From the NCBI GenBank assembly GCA_965261645.1, contig CBDHDJ010000002.1:434001-498000 (forward strand): a stretch of DNA of 64,000 bases, in the 5' to 3' direction. Below are positions 26,202 to 36,100 of the stretch, one piece after another. Positions within the stretch are counted from its first letter, which is position 1, and every line of letters starts with the position of its first letter. Under the pieces are notes generated by a model. That model did no database searches. It worked only from the letters and a program-made list of their open reading frames with translations, and was not told the DNA's origin. The stretch is from CBDHDJ01 sp965261645 (GTDB lineage: Bacteria > Pseudomonadota > Alphaproteobacteria > SHVV01). A program made the position numbers and the translations under genes.

Positions 26202-26272
26202 GAGCCAGACTCGCACACAGAGAGTCCGGCGGGAATCCCCCACGGGATTCAAATGTCAGATTTTATCCACTA
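25121..26272 (-). mobile_element. IS630-family element B (decayed)
   Basis: Both ends carry CTAG/TA (25121-25122 and 26271-26272) and the terminal CTAGTGGATCGAATC/ATCCACTAG repeats. Its first 200 bp are almost identical to the corresponding end of element A, while the rest is clearly diverged. The transposase has two frameshifts. Confidence 0.85.
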
Positions 26273-26917
26273 GCGCACCCGCCGCCCCGATGGCGATATT
26301 CACCGAGGCTGGGTAGTGGCTCATTTTGGAGACTCTGGGTCCGCTAGCTTTCGGTAACCATCCGATGAAGCTGTCAATTGGCCAACAAGATCCCACACCG
26401 AGACGCGGTCGTTCCCGTACGACAGACTTCGCCCGACGTTTAATCTTGCGAGATCAAGACCTTCGCTTTCCGCAGGGTGAGACCATTGCCTCGCTCCCTG
26501 ATAACCGATGCCAATTCCCTGTTCGCCCCAATGAATTCCCTGATCGGTCGAATTAATTCCCTGTTAACTGGAGTAGGGAATTTGGCCGGAGAAGCCAGCA
26601 TTTCCACCACTTTTCGAATAGGGGAAGGCCGCTGAATCCCCGAAAAACAAGAATTACCCTGTATTTTCCCTGTTAAACAGGGAATTGGCCGCAGAGACGA
26701 GTTCGCAGCAGACTGCCCGGCCCACCACTCTTTCCAGTGCGAAACGGCGGCCAGACCGAGAAGCCGCGCAGAGGCCGCGGTTCCGGGGGCTTTGGGGTGG
26801 CCGGCGCTTGGTTGAGACCCTGGAACTGAGACAAAGTCGCCGCAAGCACGCAATAGTCTCCGTTGGCACTTTTCGGCAGCCAGACTGTGTGATTTCCGGG
26901 TGGAGCCCGGCGGAAGG
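26273..26917. other. non-coding region with TTCCCTG repeats
   Basis: No gene is supported in 645 bp. The notable content is a cluster of TTCCCTG words and a palindrome (next entry). It lies downstream of the decayed serine recombinase and may be a recombination or regulatory region of the element that carried it. Confidence 0.4.
26490..26684. repeat. cluster of AATTCCCTG(T/A)T repeats ending in a palindrome
   Basis: TCCCTG occurs near 26495, 26515, 26537, 26557 and 26667, and inverted near 26575 and 26680. TTCCCTGTT and AACAGGGAA form a 9-bp inverted repeat around one central A at 26666-26684. Spacing is irregular, unlike CRISPR. Binding sites for a recombinase or regulator are possible. Confidence 0.6.
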
Positions 26918-28599
26918 CTATCCGAGATTTTCGAGCCGTTCAGCCTGGTCTTGCCAGGCGAATGGCAGGGAAGACAGACGTCTCAGCCGATAGACGGTCA
27001 CGTCTTCCGCCTGCCGACCCTTGAAAATGTCCTCGACAATTCTCGGTGACAGAAACGCCAGATGGAGAACCCGGCTGATCTCATGCTCGTTGATCTTCTG
27101 GCGTCTGGCGATTTGCCGAACCGTGCACGCCTCGCCCGAGGTCAGCTGGTCGAACCATAGATGGGCCTGAGCAATCAGGCGGCAAAGATCAGGGTCGACG
27201 TTACAAGTCTCGGCGCCTGGGCCATCGATGATCATCTTGGTTTCCACGCCTCGCCGCCGGAGACGGATGGGGACACGAATGGAAGCGGAGCCCTGATCAT
27301 CACAGTTGGGGAGGTCGAAGAGCCGGTTCAACGCGGGTTTGTGAAGGATCAAGACGATTGAAGTCGGTGTGAGGTCGATGCGTTGGATGGTGGTATGCAG
27401 GAGGCGGCGTTTTTCTTCTGGTGGGCCATTCGAAAGCTGATCGCTGAGGCAGGTCGCCCGGGCCTTCAGCCTGGTTAGTGCGGCGATGCCAGGTTCCTCC
27501 GGGCTCATGAGGTCCATCAATCGGGACTGGCTCCGGTACAAGTCCGAAAGAGACGCCGTCACCACATGCTCCAGCGTCCTGGCGGGTATTCGCCACCCTC
27601 CCGCATTCTGGTGCGCCCCATGCATCAGATGCTTGGAGATGTAGTAGCCGTACCGCCTGCCATGTGTATGGGCCTGGAGAGATAGAGAGGGTCGCCGTTT
27701 TCGTCGAAGATCTTCCCAATCAGGAGAAACGAACTTCTGACGTTGGTCTTGCTGGTTCGCCCAACGGCATTTTGGGCCAAGCGGTGCTGGACCGCCTGCC
27801 ATGTATCCGGATCCACTATGGCAGCGTGCTCTCCGGGATAGGTCTCGCCCTTGTGAGGGATGCGCCCGATGTAAATGGGGTTGGCCAGAAGCTGGTAGAG
27901 ATTACCCCGTGAGAACGGCTTCCCTCCTGTCCGTTTGCCGCTTTTGTGGACCCGTCGCTTGGTGACGATCCCAAGGCGGTCCAGTTCGTCCTGCAGCCGC
28001 CGGACTGTCCCTAGTTCGACGTAGAGCCGGAAGATCCGGTCGACGGCGTCGGCCTCTATCCGGGTGGCCACCAATTTTCGGTCTTTGACATCGTATCCCA
28101 AGTGCACCGGTCCACCCATCCACATCCCCTTCATCTTGGAGGCCGCGATCTTGTCGCGGATACGCTCGGCCGTGACCTCACGTTCGAACTGGGCAAAGGA
28201 GAGCAGCACGTTCAACGTCAGGCGTCCCATAGAGTTGGCGGTGTTGAACTGCTGGGTGACGGAGACGAAGGAGACCCGGCGGGCATCGAACGTCTCGATG
28301 ATCCCGGTGAAGTCCGTGAGCGAGCGGGTCAGGCGGTCCACCTTATAGACAACGACCAGATCGACCTCCCCCCTCTCGATATCGGCCAGCAGGTCCTGCA
28401 AGGCGGAGCGTTCCATGGTCCCGCCGGAGAGGCCGGCGTCGTCGTAGCGTTTCCGCTGGATGACCCAGCCCTGGCCGCGCTGGGATTGGACGTAGGCCTC
28501 GCAGGCCTAACGCTGGCCGTCGAGGCTGTTGAATTCCTGCTCCAGCCCCTCCTCCGTGGACTTCCGGGTGTAGATGGCGCAACGGACGCGCTTGCTCAT
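26918..28599 (-). pseudogene. large serine recombinase (resolvase/recombinase type), nonsense and frameshift mutated
   Basis: The original start is the ATG at 28599 (MSKRVRCAIYTRKSTEEGLE), with the catalytic Ser in YTRKS. Codon 31 is TAG (28507-28509) where DxQR(E)ACEAY expects Glu. Downstream the resolvase domain continues (VVVYKVDRLTRSLTDF, LLSFAQFEREVTAERIRDKI), followed by the Recombinase domain (RGNLYQLLANPIYIGRIPHK). A frameshift near 27680 then separates GKIFDENGDPL from HTHGRRYGYYISKHLMHG, the zinc-ribbon/coiled-coil part. Such enzymes integrate phages and mobile islands, so this marks a dead element. The IS6 copy 2 begins only 10 bp from the start codon. Confidence 0.88.
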
Positions 28600-28608
28600 A
28601 GTCCGAAG

Positions 28609-29499
28609 GGCTCTGTTGCAAAATCCGGCTATTTGGTGACGTGTCTGTGTGATCTGCCGAGAGGGGTTGAGGCATGAGCGACTTCAAGGGACGTCACTTC
28701 CGGGGGGAGATCGTGCTCTGGGCCGTACGCTGGTACTGCCGGTATCCGATCAGCTACCGCGACCTCGAAGCGATGATGACCGAGCGCGGCGTCGCGGTCG
28801 ACCACTCCACGATCTATCGTTGGGTGCAGCGTTTCGCGCCGGAGATGGAGAAACGTCTGCGCCGGCAGTGGCGCCGGCCGCAGTCGCGGAGTTGGCGCGT
28901 CGACGAGACCTACATCAAGGTCCGCGGCAAGTGGGCGTATCTGTACCGGGCGGTGGACAAGCTCGGGAACACGATCGATTTCTACCTCTCGGCGACCCGC
29001 AACACCAAGGCAGCGAAGCGATTTCTCGGCAAGGCGCTGAGAGGATTGAAAGAGTGGGAGCAGCCCGAGGTGCTCAACACCGACAAGGCGCCGGCCTATG
29101 CCGCTGCCATCGCGGAGCTGAAGGCCGAGGGCAAGTGCCCGAAGGACACGAGGCACAGGCAGGTGAAATACCTCAACAACGTCATCGAGGCCGACCACGG
29201 CAAGCTCAAGCTGCTGATCCGGCCCGTGCGCGGGTTCAAGACGCTGAAGACGGCCTACGCCACGATCAAGGGCTTCGAGGTGATGCGCGCGCTGCGCAAG
29301 GGCCAGGCCGGGATGTTCGCCCTCCAGGGCGGCATCGTCGGCGAGGCCCGGATCGTCGAGCGCGCCTTCGATCTCGGACCGTGCGCTCTGACCGAGGCGG
29401 TGGCGTTGCTCAGGACCGTCTGACCAACGCAGAAACATGACGAAAGCACGGTTGTCGTCCTGATCTGACTCACCCCTACGTCAGGTTTGCAACAGAGCC
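28609..29499 (+). mobile_element. IS6-family element, copy 2 (891 bp)
   Basis: The ends GGCTCTGTTGCAAA (28609-28622) and TTTGCAACAGAGCC (29486-29499) are the same as in copy 1. The flanks gtccgaag and gtatttgt differ, so no target duplication is present. It is inverted relative to copy 1 and one base shorter. Confidence 0.93.
28674..29423 (+). CDS. IS6-family DDE transposase, copy 2
   Basis: The 249 residues are the same as copy 1 up to ALTEAVALL, then end RTV. The DDE residues (WRVDETYIKV, LNTDKAPAY, VIEADHGK) are intact. The start ATG at 28674 follows GAGGGGTTGAGGC. Being full length, this copy may be the active one. Confidence 0.92.
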   Translation: MSDFKGRHFRGEIVLWAVRWYCRYPISYRDLEAMMTERGVAVDHSTIYRWVQRFAPEMEKRLRRQWRRPQSRSWRVDETYIKVRGKWAYLYRAVDKLGNTIDFYLSATRNTKAAKRFLGKALRGLKEWEQPEVLNTDKAPAYAAAIAELKAEGKCPKDTRHRQVKYLNNVIEADHGKLKLLIRPVRGFKTLKTAYATIKGFEVMRALRKGQAGMFALQGGIVGEARIVERAFDLGPCALTEAVALLRTV

Positions 29500-29519
29500 G
29501 TATTTGTTCTCTTCACCGG

Positions 29520-30476
29520 TCAGGCGGTAGCCCGGCGTGCGCGGGTAGTCAAATAGACACCGCCAAAGACGAGAGCGATGCCGACCAGATGATAGAGATA
29601 GAACGATTCGCCGAGAAGCAGGATGCCCAGGAGCGCGGTGAAGACGGGGACCAGGTAGAAAGACGCCCCGGCGCGGACCGGACCCATATGGGCGATGGCG
29701 ATGTTGAGAAACAGGAGCGCGAAGATCGAGCTCAACATGCCCATATACAGCACGCTGCTGATCGTGATCAGATTGAACTCGACGCGTTGGTCGGTCAGTA
29801 AAATTTCCCCCGCGTAGAGCGGCACCAGGCTGACGACGCCTGCGATGGTGATGGCGAGCAACAGCGTGAACGGCTCGATGTCGGCCGGTGCGAACTTCAG
29901 CAGCACGGTATAGAGCGCCCAGCTCGTGAACGCGCCGAGAACCCAAATATCGCCAGCCACCAATGTCAGGGTCTGTAGCGTATCGGTATCGCCCTGGCCG
30001 ATGATAACGACCACGCCTGCGATGGCGACGCCGAGGCCCGCAAACTGGCGCCAGGTGATGGTACTGCGCAGGATCAACCAGGCGAACGCCATCGTGATCG
30101 CCGGTTGGGTCGCGTTGAGCAGCCCCGCATTCACCGCCGTCGTCGTGTGCAGACCCGAGTAGAGAAACCCCTGACCGGTGGCCGAATAGGTGATGCCAAG
30201 GAGCATAATCAGCTTCCAGTGTCGAAGCATGTTCGGCAGCTGGGCGCGAAAGTCGCGGAAGACGAAGGGCGCAACCAGGATCGTTACCGCGACGAGACGC
30301 CAGAAAACGAGGCCCATCGGTGGGATATCTGCGTGGATCGCGCGCCCCAAAGTGGTGTTCCCCGAAAACAGCAGCATGGTGATGGTGATAAGGACGTAGG
30401 GAGCCCAGACGTGCTGCGCGGCAAATTTGGAAAGGCCGCGGAACTCAGGCTCTTCGGTTGCCGATTTATCGGACAT
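29520..30476 (-). CDS. EamA/DMT superfamily permease
   Basis: This encodes 318 residues with ten predicted membrane helices arranged as two EamA repeats (about 27-165 and 175-312). Characteristic segments are GNTTLGRAIHADIPPMGLVF, where the first repeat positions its conserved Arg, and LLNATQPAITMAFAWLILRS. The second repeat has SSIFALLFLNIAIAHMGPVR and LLGESFYLYHLVGIALVFGG. Members export amino acids or other metabolites at the inner membrane; the substrate is not deducible. It stands alone, its 3' end 20 bp from the IS6 element and its 5' side facing nuclease debris. Confidence 0.9.
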   Translation of the reverse strand: MSDKSATEEPEFRGLSKFAAQHVWAPYVLITITMLLFSGNTTLGRAIHADIPPMGLVFWRLVAVTILVAPFVFRDFRAQLPNMLRHWKLIMLLGITYSATGQGFLYSGLHTTTAVNAGLLNATQPAITMAFAWLILRSTITWRQFAGLGVAIAGVVVIIGQGDTDTLQTLTLVAGDIWVLGAFTSWALYTVLLKFAPADIEPFTLLLAITIAGVVSLVPLYAGEILLTDQRVEFNLITISSVLYMGMLSSIFALLFLNIAIAHMGPVRAGASFYLVPVFTALLGILLLGESFYLYHLVGIALVFGGVYLTTRARRATA

Positions 30477-30497
30477 GGTGGGTTGGGCTGCGCAGCG

Positions 30498-30692
30498 TTA
30501 AACCATCCCACATGCCCACGGAACACCATCTACCCATCACGATTGGTCCTTCTCGGGAGCGTCGATGCCGTGCAAACGGATGCGTTCACCGGCGATGTGA
30601 ATGGTGTCTCCGTCAATGACACGAACAGGGCCGGTTACGTCTACCCAGGCGGAGGTCGAGAGGATAGTGAGGAGTGCAATCAGTCGAATCAT
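30498..30692 (-). pseudogene. thermonuclease-like (SNase) gene, nonsense and truncated
   Basis: It starts MIRLIALLTILSTSAWVDVT, a plausible signal peptide, and continues GPVRVIDGDTIHIAGERIRL plus HGIDAPEKDQS, the N-terminal third of the staphylococcal-nuclease fold with the VIDGDT metal-site motif. A TGA at 30537-30539 replaces the expected Cys of the QSC motif; reading through gives VDGVPWACG and a second stop at 30498. The C-terminal two thirds are absent. It is dead, although a 51-residue exported peptide could be made. Confidence 0.75.
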
Positions 30693-30918
30693 CCCCACCG
30701 CACCCCTCATTCACAGTTTCCGGTGCCCACCGTATTACCCCTCGATGCGTCGTAAACGAAGAATGGTTTGCCCTCATCCCATAGATCAGCACGAACGACT
30801 GTTGGATATTTGTAAGGGTAGCCGCCGAAGAAGACCCCCACTAACGACCATCCAGAAGTTTGGGGGCGGTGTAACAATAGTGTCCGTCATCAGAATGAAT
30901 GGGACAACAGAGGCGTTT
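30693..30918. other. short intergenic region before IS21-A, nothing recognised
   Basis: No gene or RNA was found in these 226 bp. They are less GC-rich than the surroundings. Confidence 0.35.
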
Positions 30919-31110
30919 TTGTCAATGGCGGAGCAAAAAGGGACCACCTCGGCGGTGTAAGAAGGGACCGCTTGGCGGCTGCGGGCTTGTCCCCGTAGTC
31001 CACGGGAGGGCCCCGCGCGCGACGCGGCGTGCCCTCAACAGGCTGACGCGGCGGCGCGCGCGGGGGGGACCTGTGGGCCCACGGGGTCAAGCGTGGGCTG
31101 GGTGGTCGGT

Positions 31111-31873
31111 TCAGTTAGCAGTCGGGGTTTGACGCCTGCGGCTCTGGTTGAGCCTGTAGCTGTCACCGTTCATCTCGAGGATGTTGACGTGGTGGGTGAG
31201 GCGATCGAGGAGCGCGCCGGTGAGGCGCTCGGAGCCGAACACCTCGGTCCATTCGTCGAAGGGCAGATTGGTGGTGACCAGGGTCGAGCCCCGCTCGTAG
31301 CGTTGGCTGAACACCTCGAACAACAGCTCGGCGCCGGTCTTCGACAGCGGCACGAAGCCGAGTTCGTCGACGATCAGAAGCTTGTAGGTGGCGAGCTTCT
31401 TCTCGAACCTCAGCAGCTGCTTGTCATCGCGGGCCTCGATGAGTTCGTGGACCAGCGCGGCGGCGGTGATGAAGCCGACCGAGAGGCCCTTCTGGCAGGC
31501 CGCCAGGCCGAGACCGAGGGCGATGTGGGTCTTGCCGGTCCCACTGTTGCCGAGCGCGATGAGGTTCTCGCGGCGCTCGATGTACTCGCAGCGGGCCAGC
31601 TCCAGGACCAGCGCCTTGTTGAGCGAGGGGATGACCTTGAAGTCGAAGCTGTCGAGGCTCTTGACCACGGGAAAGCGCGCCGCCTTGATGCGCCGCTCGA
31701 CCATGCGGCGCTCGCGGTCGATCAGCTCGAGCTCGGCGAGTCTCAACAGGTAGCGGACGTGATCGACGCCTTCCGAGGCGCACTGCCGGGCGATCTTCGT
31801 ACTCGCGCAGGAAGGTCGGCAGCTTCAGCGTCTTGAGGTGGTGGGCGAGCAGCACTTGCGGTGTGTCGGTCAT
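31111..31873 (-). pseudogene. istB: IS21 helper ATPase IstB, frameshifted
   Basis: It starts MTDTPQVLLAHHLKTLKLPT at 31873, overlapping the istA stop by 4 bp. After FLREYE the frame shifts near 31797 (two bases appear missing between GAA and ATC) and continues IARQCASEGVDHVRYLLRLA. Walker A GNSGTGKTHIALG and Walker B IVDELGFVPLSKTG are intact in the second frame. Translation from the native start would stop early, so helper activity is lost unless the frameshift is an error. Confidence 0.87.
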
Positions 31874-33068
31874 GCGCCGAGCCCCGACAGCAGGCTCATG
31901 TACGACTTGGCGGACGTCATCGCGACCCGGGCGCGCGGCAGATACGGATAGACGTCGAGGTTGAGCCTGGGCGGCCGCCGCTCGATGCGGCACAGTACCA
32001 GGTGCTTCACCGCATCAAAGCCGATTGCGCCGAGCCGCAGGGCGTCGCCGACCGCACCCTCGACCTCCTCGAGCCGGAAGGTCTCCAGTAGACGGAGCAC
32101 CTGGACGTACTCGCGCTTGCCTGCCTTGCCCATACGAGCTTCGAGGAGCCGCCGCAGAGTGATGAAGGCCTCGGGCAGGTCCCAGCCCGCCAATGGCGCG
32201 GCCTGGTCGAGGGCGCCGATCTTCTGCTCAATCAAGGGCAGGTAATGCAGCGGGTCGAAGATCAGGTCCTCGCTGTCGTAGGACCGGCGGTGCCGGGCGA
32301 TCACCTCGGCCCCGCAGCTGATCACCACCTCATCGACGTAGCCCCGGATGAGCACCTCACGGTGGCCGTAGGCCACGGGCACGGAATAGTCGTTGCTGCG
32401 GTAACGCACCAGCGACAGCGAACTCGCCCGTCCAGGGCGCTTATCGCAGGCATCATAGGGAGCAGGCGGCAATGGCAAGAGAACTTGACGATCCCGCTCG
32501 AGACGCTCGCCGATGGTCTCCTTGTGGCCCCGCAGCCGCGCCGCCTGGCGCCGGCGGCACTGTTCGGCGAGAGCATCGTTGAGGGCCGCGAAGCTCTCGG
32601 CACGCGGGACGGGGACCAGGAAGTTCCGCCGGATGAAGCCGACCAGTCCCTCGACCTTGCCCTTGTCGTTGCCCTTGCCCGGCCGGCCGAACCTGTCCTC
32701 GAACAGATAGTGGGACTGAAGCTCCGTGAAGACGCGCGTTCGCTGCCGCTTCCCATCGCCCAGGATCCGGGCAACCGCCAGCTTGGTGTTGTCGTACAGG
32801 ATGGATCGGGGGACGCCGCCGAAGAAGGCAAACGCCGCGTTGTGGCCATCGCAGAATGCTTCGGTCGTCTCCGCCGGATAGGCCGCAACAAAGCAACCAT
32901 CACTGTGGGGAAGGTCGAAGGCAAGGAAGTGGAGCTTCCGTAACGCGCCGCCGATCACCGCCATCGCTTCGCCGAAGTCCGCCTGGGCGTGACCGGGGGA
33001 ATGGGAGAGTGGCACGAACACCTCACGCGACCGAAGCCCCTGCTCACGAACGTAGTCCTTGACGATGC
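31870..33068 (-). pseudogene. istA: IS21 transposase IstA, N-terminally truncated
   Basis: The preserved part begins around REVFVPLSHSPGHAQADFGE, where the D of ADFGEA is the first catalytic Asp. It continues with SILYDNTKLAVARIL (second Asp) and FEDRFGRPGKGNDKGKVEGL (Glu in the KVEGL motif), and ends LSGLGA. The N-terminal HTH of about 80-100 residues is missing because IS1182 inserted at 33069. The catalytic core is intact but DNA binding should be lost. Confidence 0.87.
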
Positions 33069-33133
33069 AGACCGTGTGAAAACTCTGAGTGGCGGGGGAT
33101 TCCGTCCGACTCATGACGATGTTAGGGTCCGCC

Positions 33134-36100
33134 ATGAGACACATTCCTGGCATTGACCGCTCTCAGGTTCTGCTTCTGCCGGAAGCAGTGGACGATTACG
33201 TGGGCCGGGATAACCCGGTCCGTTTCATCGATGCCTTCGTGGATGGTTTGGACCTGGCGGCCGCTGGTTTCGAGCGCGCCGCGCCGAAGGCGACAGGTCG
33301 TCCCGGCTACGATCCGGCGGTCCTGCTGAAGCTCTACATATACGGCTATCTCAATCGGGTACGTTCGAGCCGCCGGCTGGAGGCTGAGTGCAAGCGTAAT
33401 CTCGAAGTGATCTGGCTGTTGCGGCGTTTGTCGCCGGACTTCAAGACGATCGCCGATTTCCGGCGGATCAATCGGGCGGCCTTCCGACAGGTGTTTCGGG
33501 AGTTCGTGAGGCTATGCCGCGAACTGGAGCTGTTCGGACGCGAGCTGGTGGCGGTTGACGGTACACGGATCAAGGCAGTGAACAGCCGGAAGCGAAACTT
33601 CACCAAAGCGAAGCTGGCGAAGGCGTTGGCCGAGAGCGACGAGAGGTTGTCGCGTTATCTCGACCGGCTCGACGAGGCTGACGGGCAAGACGAGGGCGGC
33701 ACCGGCGGCGGCGAGGTGGAGCATATCCAGGAGAAGATCGCTGCGATCCAAGGGCGGCGTGAGCGGTTTGAGGAACAACGAGACGCACTGGGAGCGCCAG
33801 GCTAACTGGCGGAAAGTAGCCGGTGTGAGTCCGGCGGGAAGAAGGAGTAACCAACCACTTCCACCCCGAGTCATGGGCCGGCATTCGCGAGGATGCAGGT
33901 TAAGCGTTGACAGGGGCGCGTATGGGCGAGGGCGATTGAGCTACGAAAAGTCTGAGAATCAGGGTGCCGAGGCTTTCCAGTATGTCGAAGGCAACACCGC
34001 TTCCACCGCCATGGTAAGGGGGAAGTGGACCCTGCGGAGTCGAAGAACCCAACCGCACGTACGTAGGCTTTCACGCCGGGACCTGGGAGGTCTCCATGTC
34101 ATCCCGCGGTCGTAGCGGGATCGCAAAGGAAAGGAGGAATCCGTAACCGATGACGAACGGCATGGAGAAGTCAGACTCGGGAGTAGTAGCGATGAAGTCG
34201 GCGAACAAAGGGAGGCCTGTTCCGGCGGAGCCGATGGAGCGAAGGACCGAGCCCAAGGGGAATCTGGAAAGCCAAAGCATGCGCCGGACGCAGGACCGGG
34301 AAAGCGTGTCACAAGCGGCCGACCGGATACGGCAGTTTGTACAACGGGAGCCACGGGAGCGTCTGACGGCGCTTCTCCACCACGTTACGGTCGATGCGCT
34401 GCGCTGGGCGTTCTTCGCGTTGAAGAAGGACGCGGCGGCAGGTGCGGATGGCATGACGTGGGGGATGTACGAGGGAGGGTTGGAAGGCCGGTTGGCCGCC
34501 CTGCACGACCGCGTGCACTCGGGAGCGTACCGGGCGACGCCATCACGGCGGGTGAACATCCCGAAGCCGGATGGCGGCACACGACCGCTCGGCGTCGCGG
34601 CCATAGAGGACAAGATTGTCCAGAAGGCGGTGGCGGAGATTATCCTGACGCCAATTTACGAGGCGGAGTTCCTGGGGTTTAGCTATGGGTTCCGGCCCGG
34701 GTGTGGGGCGCACGACGCGCTTGATGCGCTCGCGGTCGGGATTGAACGGCGTAAGATCAACTGGATAGCTGACGCAGATATCCGCGGATTTTTCGACCAT
34801 GTCTCGCGGGACTGGTTGGTCCGGTTCCTCGAACATCGCATCGGAGACAAGCGGGTCATCAGGCTGATATCCAAGTGGTTGCACGTCGGCGTCATGGAAA
34901 ATGGCGAGTGGCGGGACAACATGCGGGGGACTCCCCAGGGTTCGGTGATTTCGCCGATCCTGGCCAACATCTACCTACATTACGTTCTCGATCTCTGGTT
35001 CCAGAAGAAGTGGCGCAGCCACGAGGTCAAAGGCGACACAATCATCGTGCGGTACGCCGATGATTTCGTGGTGGGTTTCCAGCACAAGCAAGACGCGGAG
35101 CGATTTCTGCGTGACCTGAAGGAGCGGCTTGGACGTTTTGAACTGGAACTGAACCCTGACAAGACCCGGCTCATCGAGTTCGGGCGGTTCGCAACTGAGA
35201 ACCGTCAGCGGCGAGGGTTGGGCAAACCGGAGACGCTCGACTTTCTGGGCTTCACGCACTACTGCGCGAAGGACAGGAAGGGGCGGTTCCAGTTGGGGCG
35301 CAAGCCGGTCTCGAAGCGGATGGCGCGCACCCTGAAGCGAATAAAGGAGGAGCTTCGCAGGCGGATGCACGACGGCGTAAACCAGACCGCGCGGTGGCTG
35401 GGACAGGTACTTGATGGATGGCTGAACTACTTTGCCGTTCCAACCAGCTCCCGATATCTGGGGCGTTTCGTGCAACGACTGAAAGTACTGTGGCTCAGGA
35501 CTCTGCGCCGCAGATCGCAGAAGGACCGCTACAGCGGGGACCGTATGGAGCGACTGACAGCGAAATACTGGCCCACGCTGGAAATCCGACACCCGTGGCC
35601 GAGCCAACGATTTGCCGTCAATTGACCTGAGGGAGGAGCCGTGTGCATCAACGTGCCTGCACGGATCTGTGCGGGGGGAGCGGGGCAACCCGCTTCCCTA
35701 CCGCGATCTGCGAGTGGCGAGGGCCAGCTCTCTTTGACGGATCCGGACAGCCGGGCGATGCACGCCGAGACCCGGGTCGGTATCGGCTACAACATCCAGA
35801 TTGCGGTGGACGCCAAGCACAAACTGATCGCCGAGCAGCAGGTCCATAACAAGGTCAGCGATCTCGGTTTATTGGCCGAGACGGCGGTGGCGGCCCGGCG
35901 GAACCTGGCCGTCGATCGGATCGACGCGGTCGCCGACGCGGGCTACTTCAAGATCGAGGATATCGAGGCCTGCGAGAATGCCGGCGTCATGCCGCATGTG
36001 CCCAAGCCCCAGCGCGGATCCACGGTGAGCCAGGGGCTCTTTCCCAAGGAACGCTTCCGCTATGACGGCGGCGAGGACATTTACATCTGCCCCAACGGCC

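Larger units (their letters stand above)
19426..26272. mobile_element. IS630-flanked metabolic island (composite-like unit)
   Basis: Two IS630 elements in the same orientation with CTAG ends on both sides enclose a plus-strand cluster of two PhyH oxygenases, a TorT-like binding protein and an SDR. Whether it ever moved as a unit is inference: no outer target duplication beyond TA can be tested, and element B now has a broken transposase. Confidence 0.4.
30919..33068 (-). mobile_element. IS21-family element A, truncated at the istA 5' end
   Basis: istB and istA lie in order on the minus strand with the ATGA overlap typical of IS21. The left terminal region near 30919 has tgtcaatggcggagc followed by repeated GGGACC words, as at IS21 ends. 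The other end is missing: istA breaks exactly at the inverted repeat of an IS1182 element (33069). Confidence 0.75.
33792..35707 (+). mobile_element. group II intron, complete
   Basis: The 5' end GAGCG is a variant of the GUGYG consensus. Folded domain-like sequences precede the maturase ORF. After it, domain V (from GAGCCGTGTGCATCAACGTG at about 35636) and domain VI with a bulged A eight bases before the 3' end (...CTACCGCGAT) are visible. The exon junctions restore the reading frame of the host transposase. A near-identical but truncated copy lies at 8517-9249. Confidence 0.87.

Noticed and set aside
26490..26684. CRISPR array
   Set aside because: The TTCCCTG repeats are short, irregularly spaced and occur in both orientations; no uniform spacers or cas genes.
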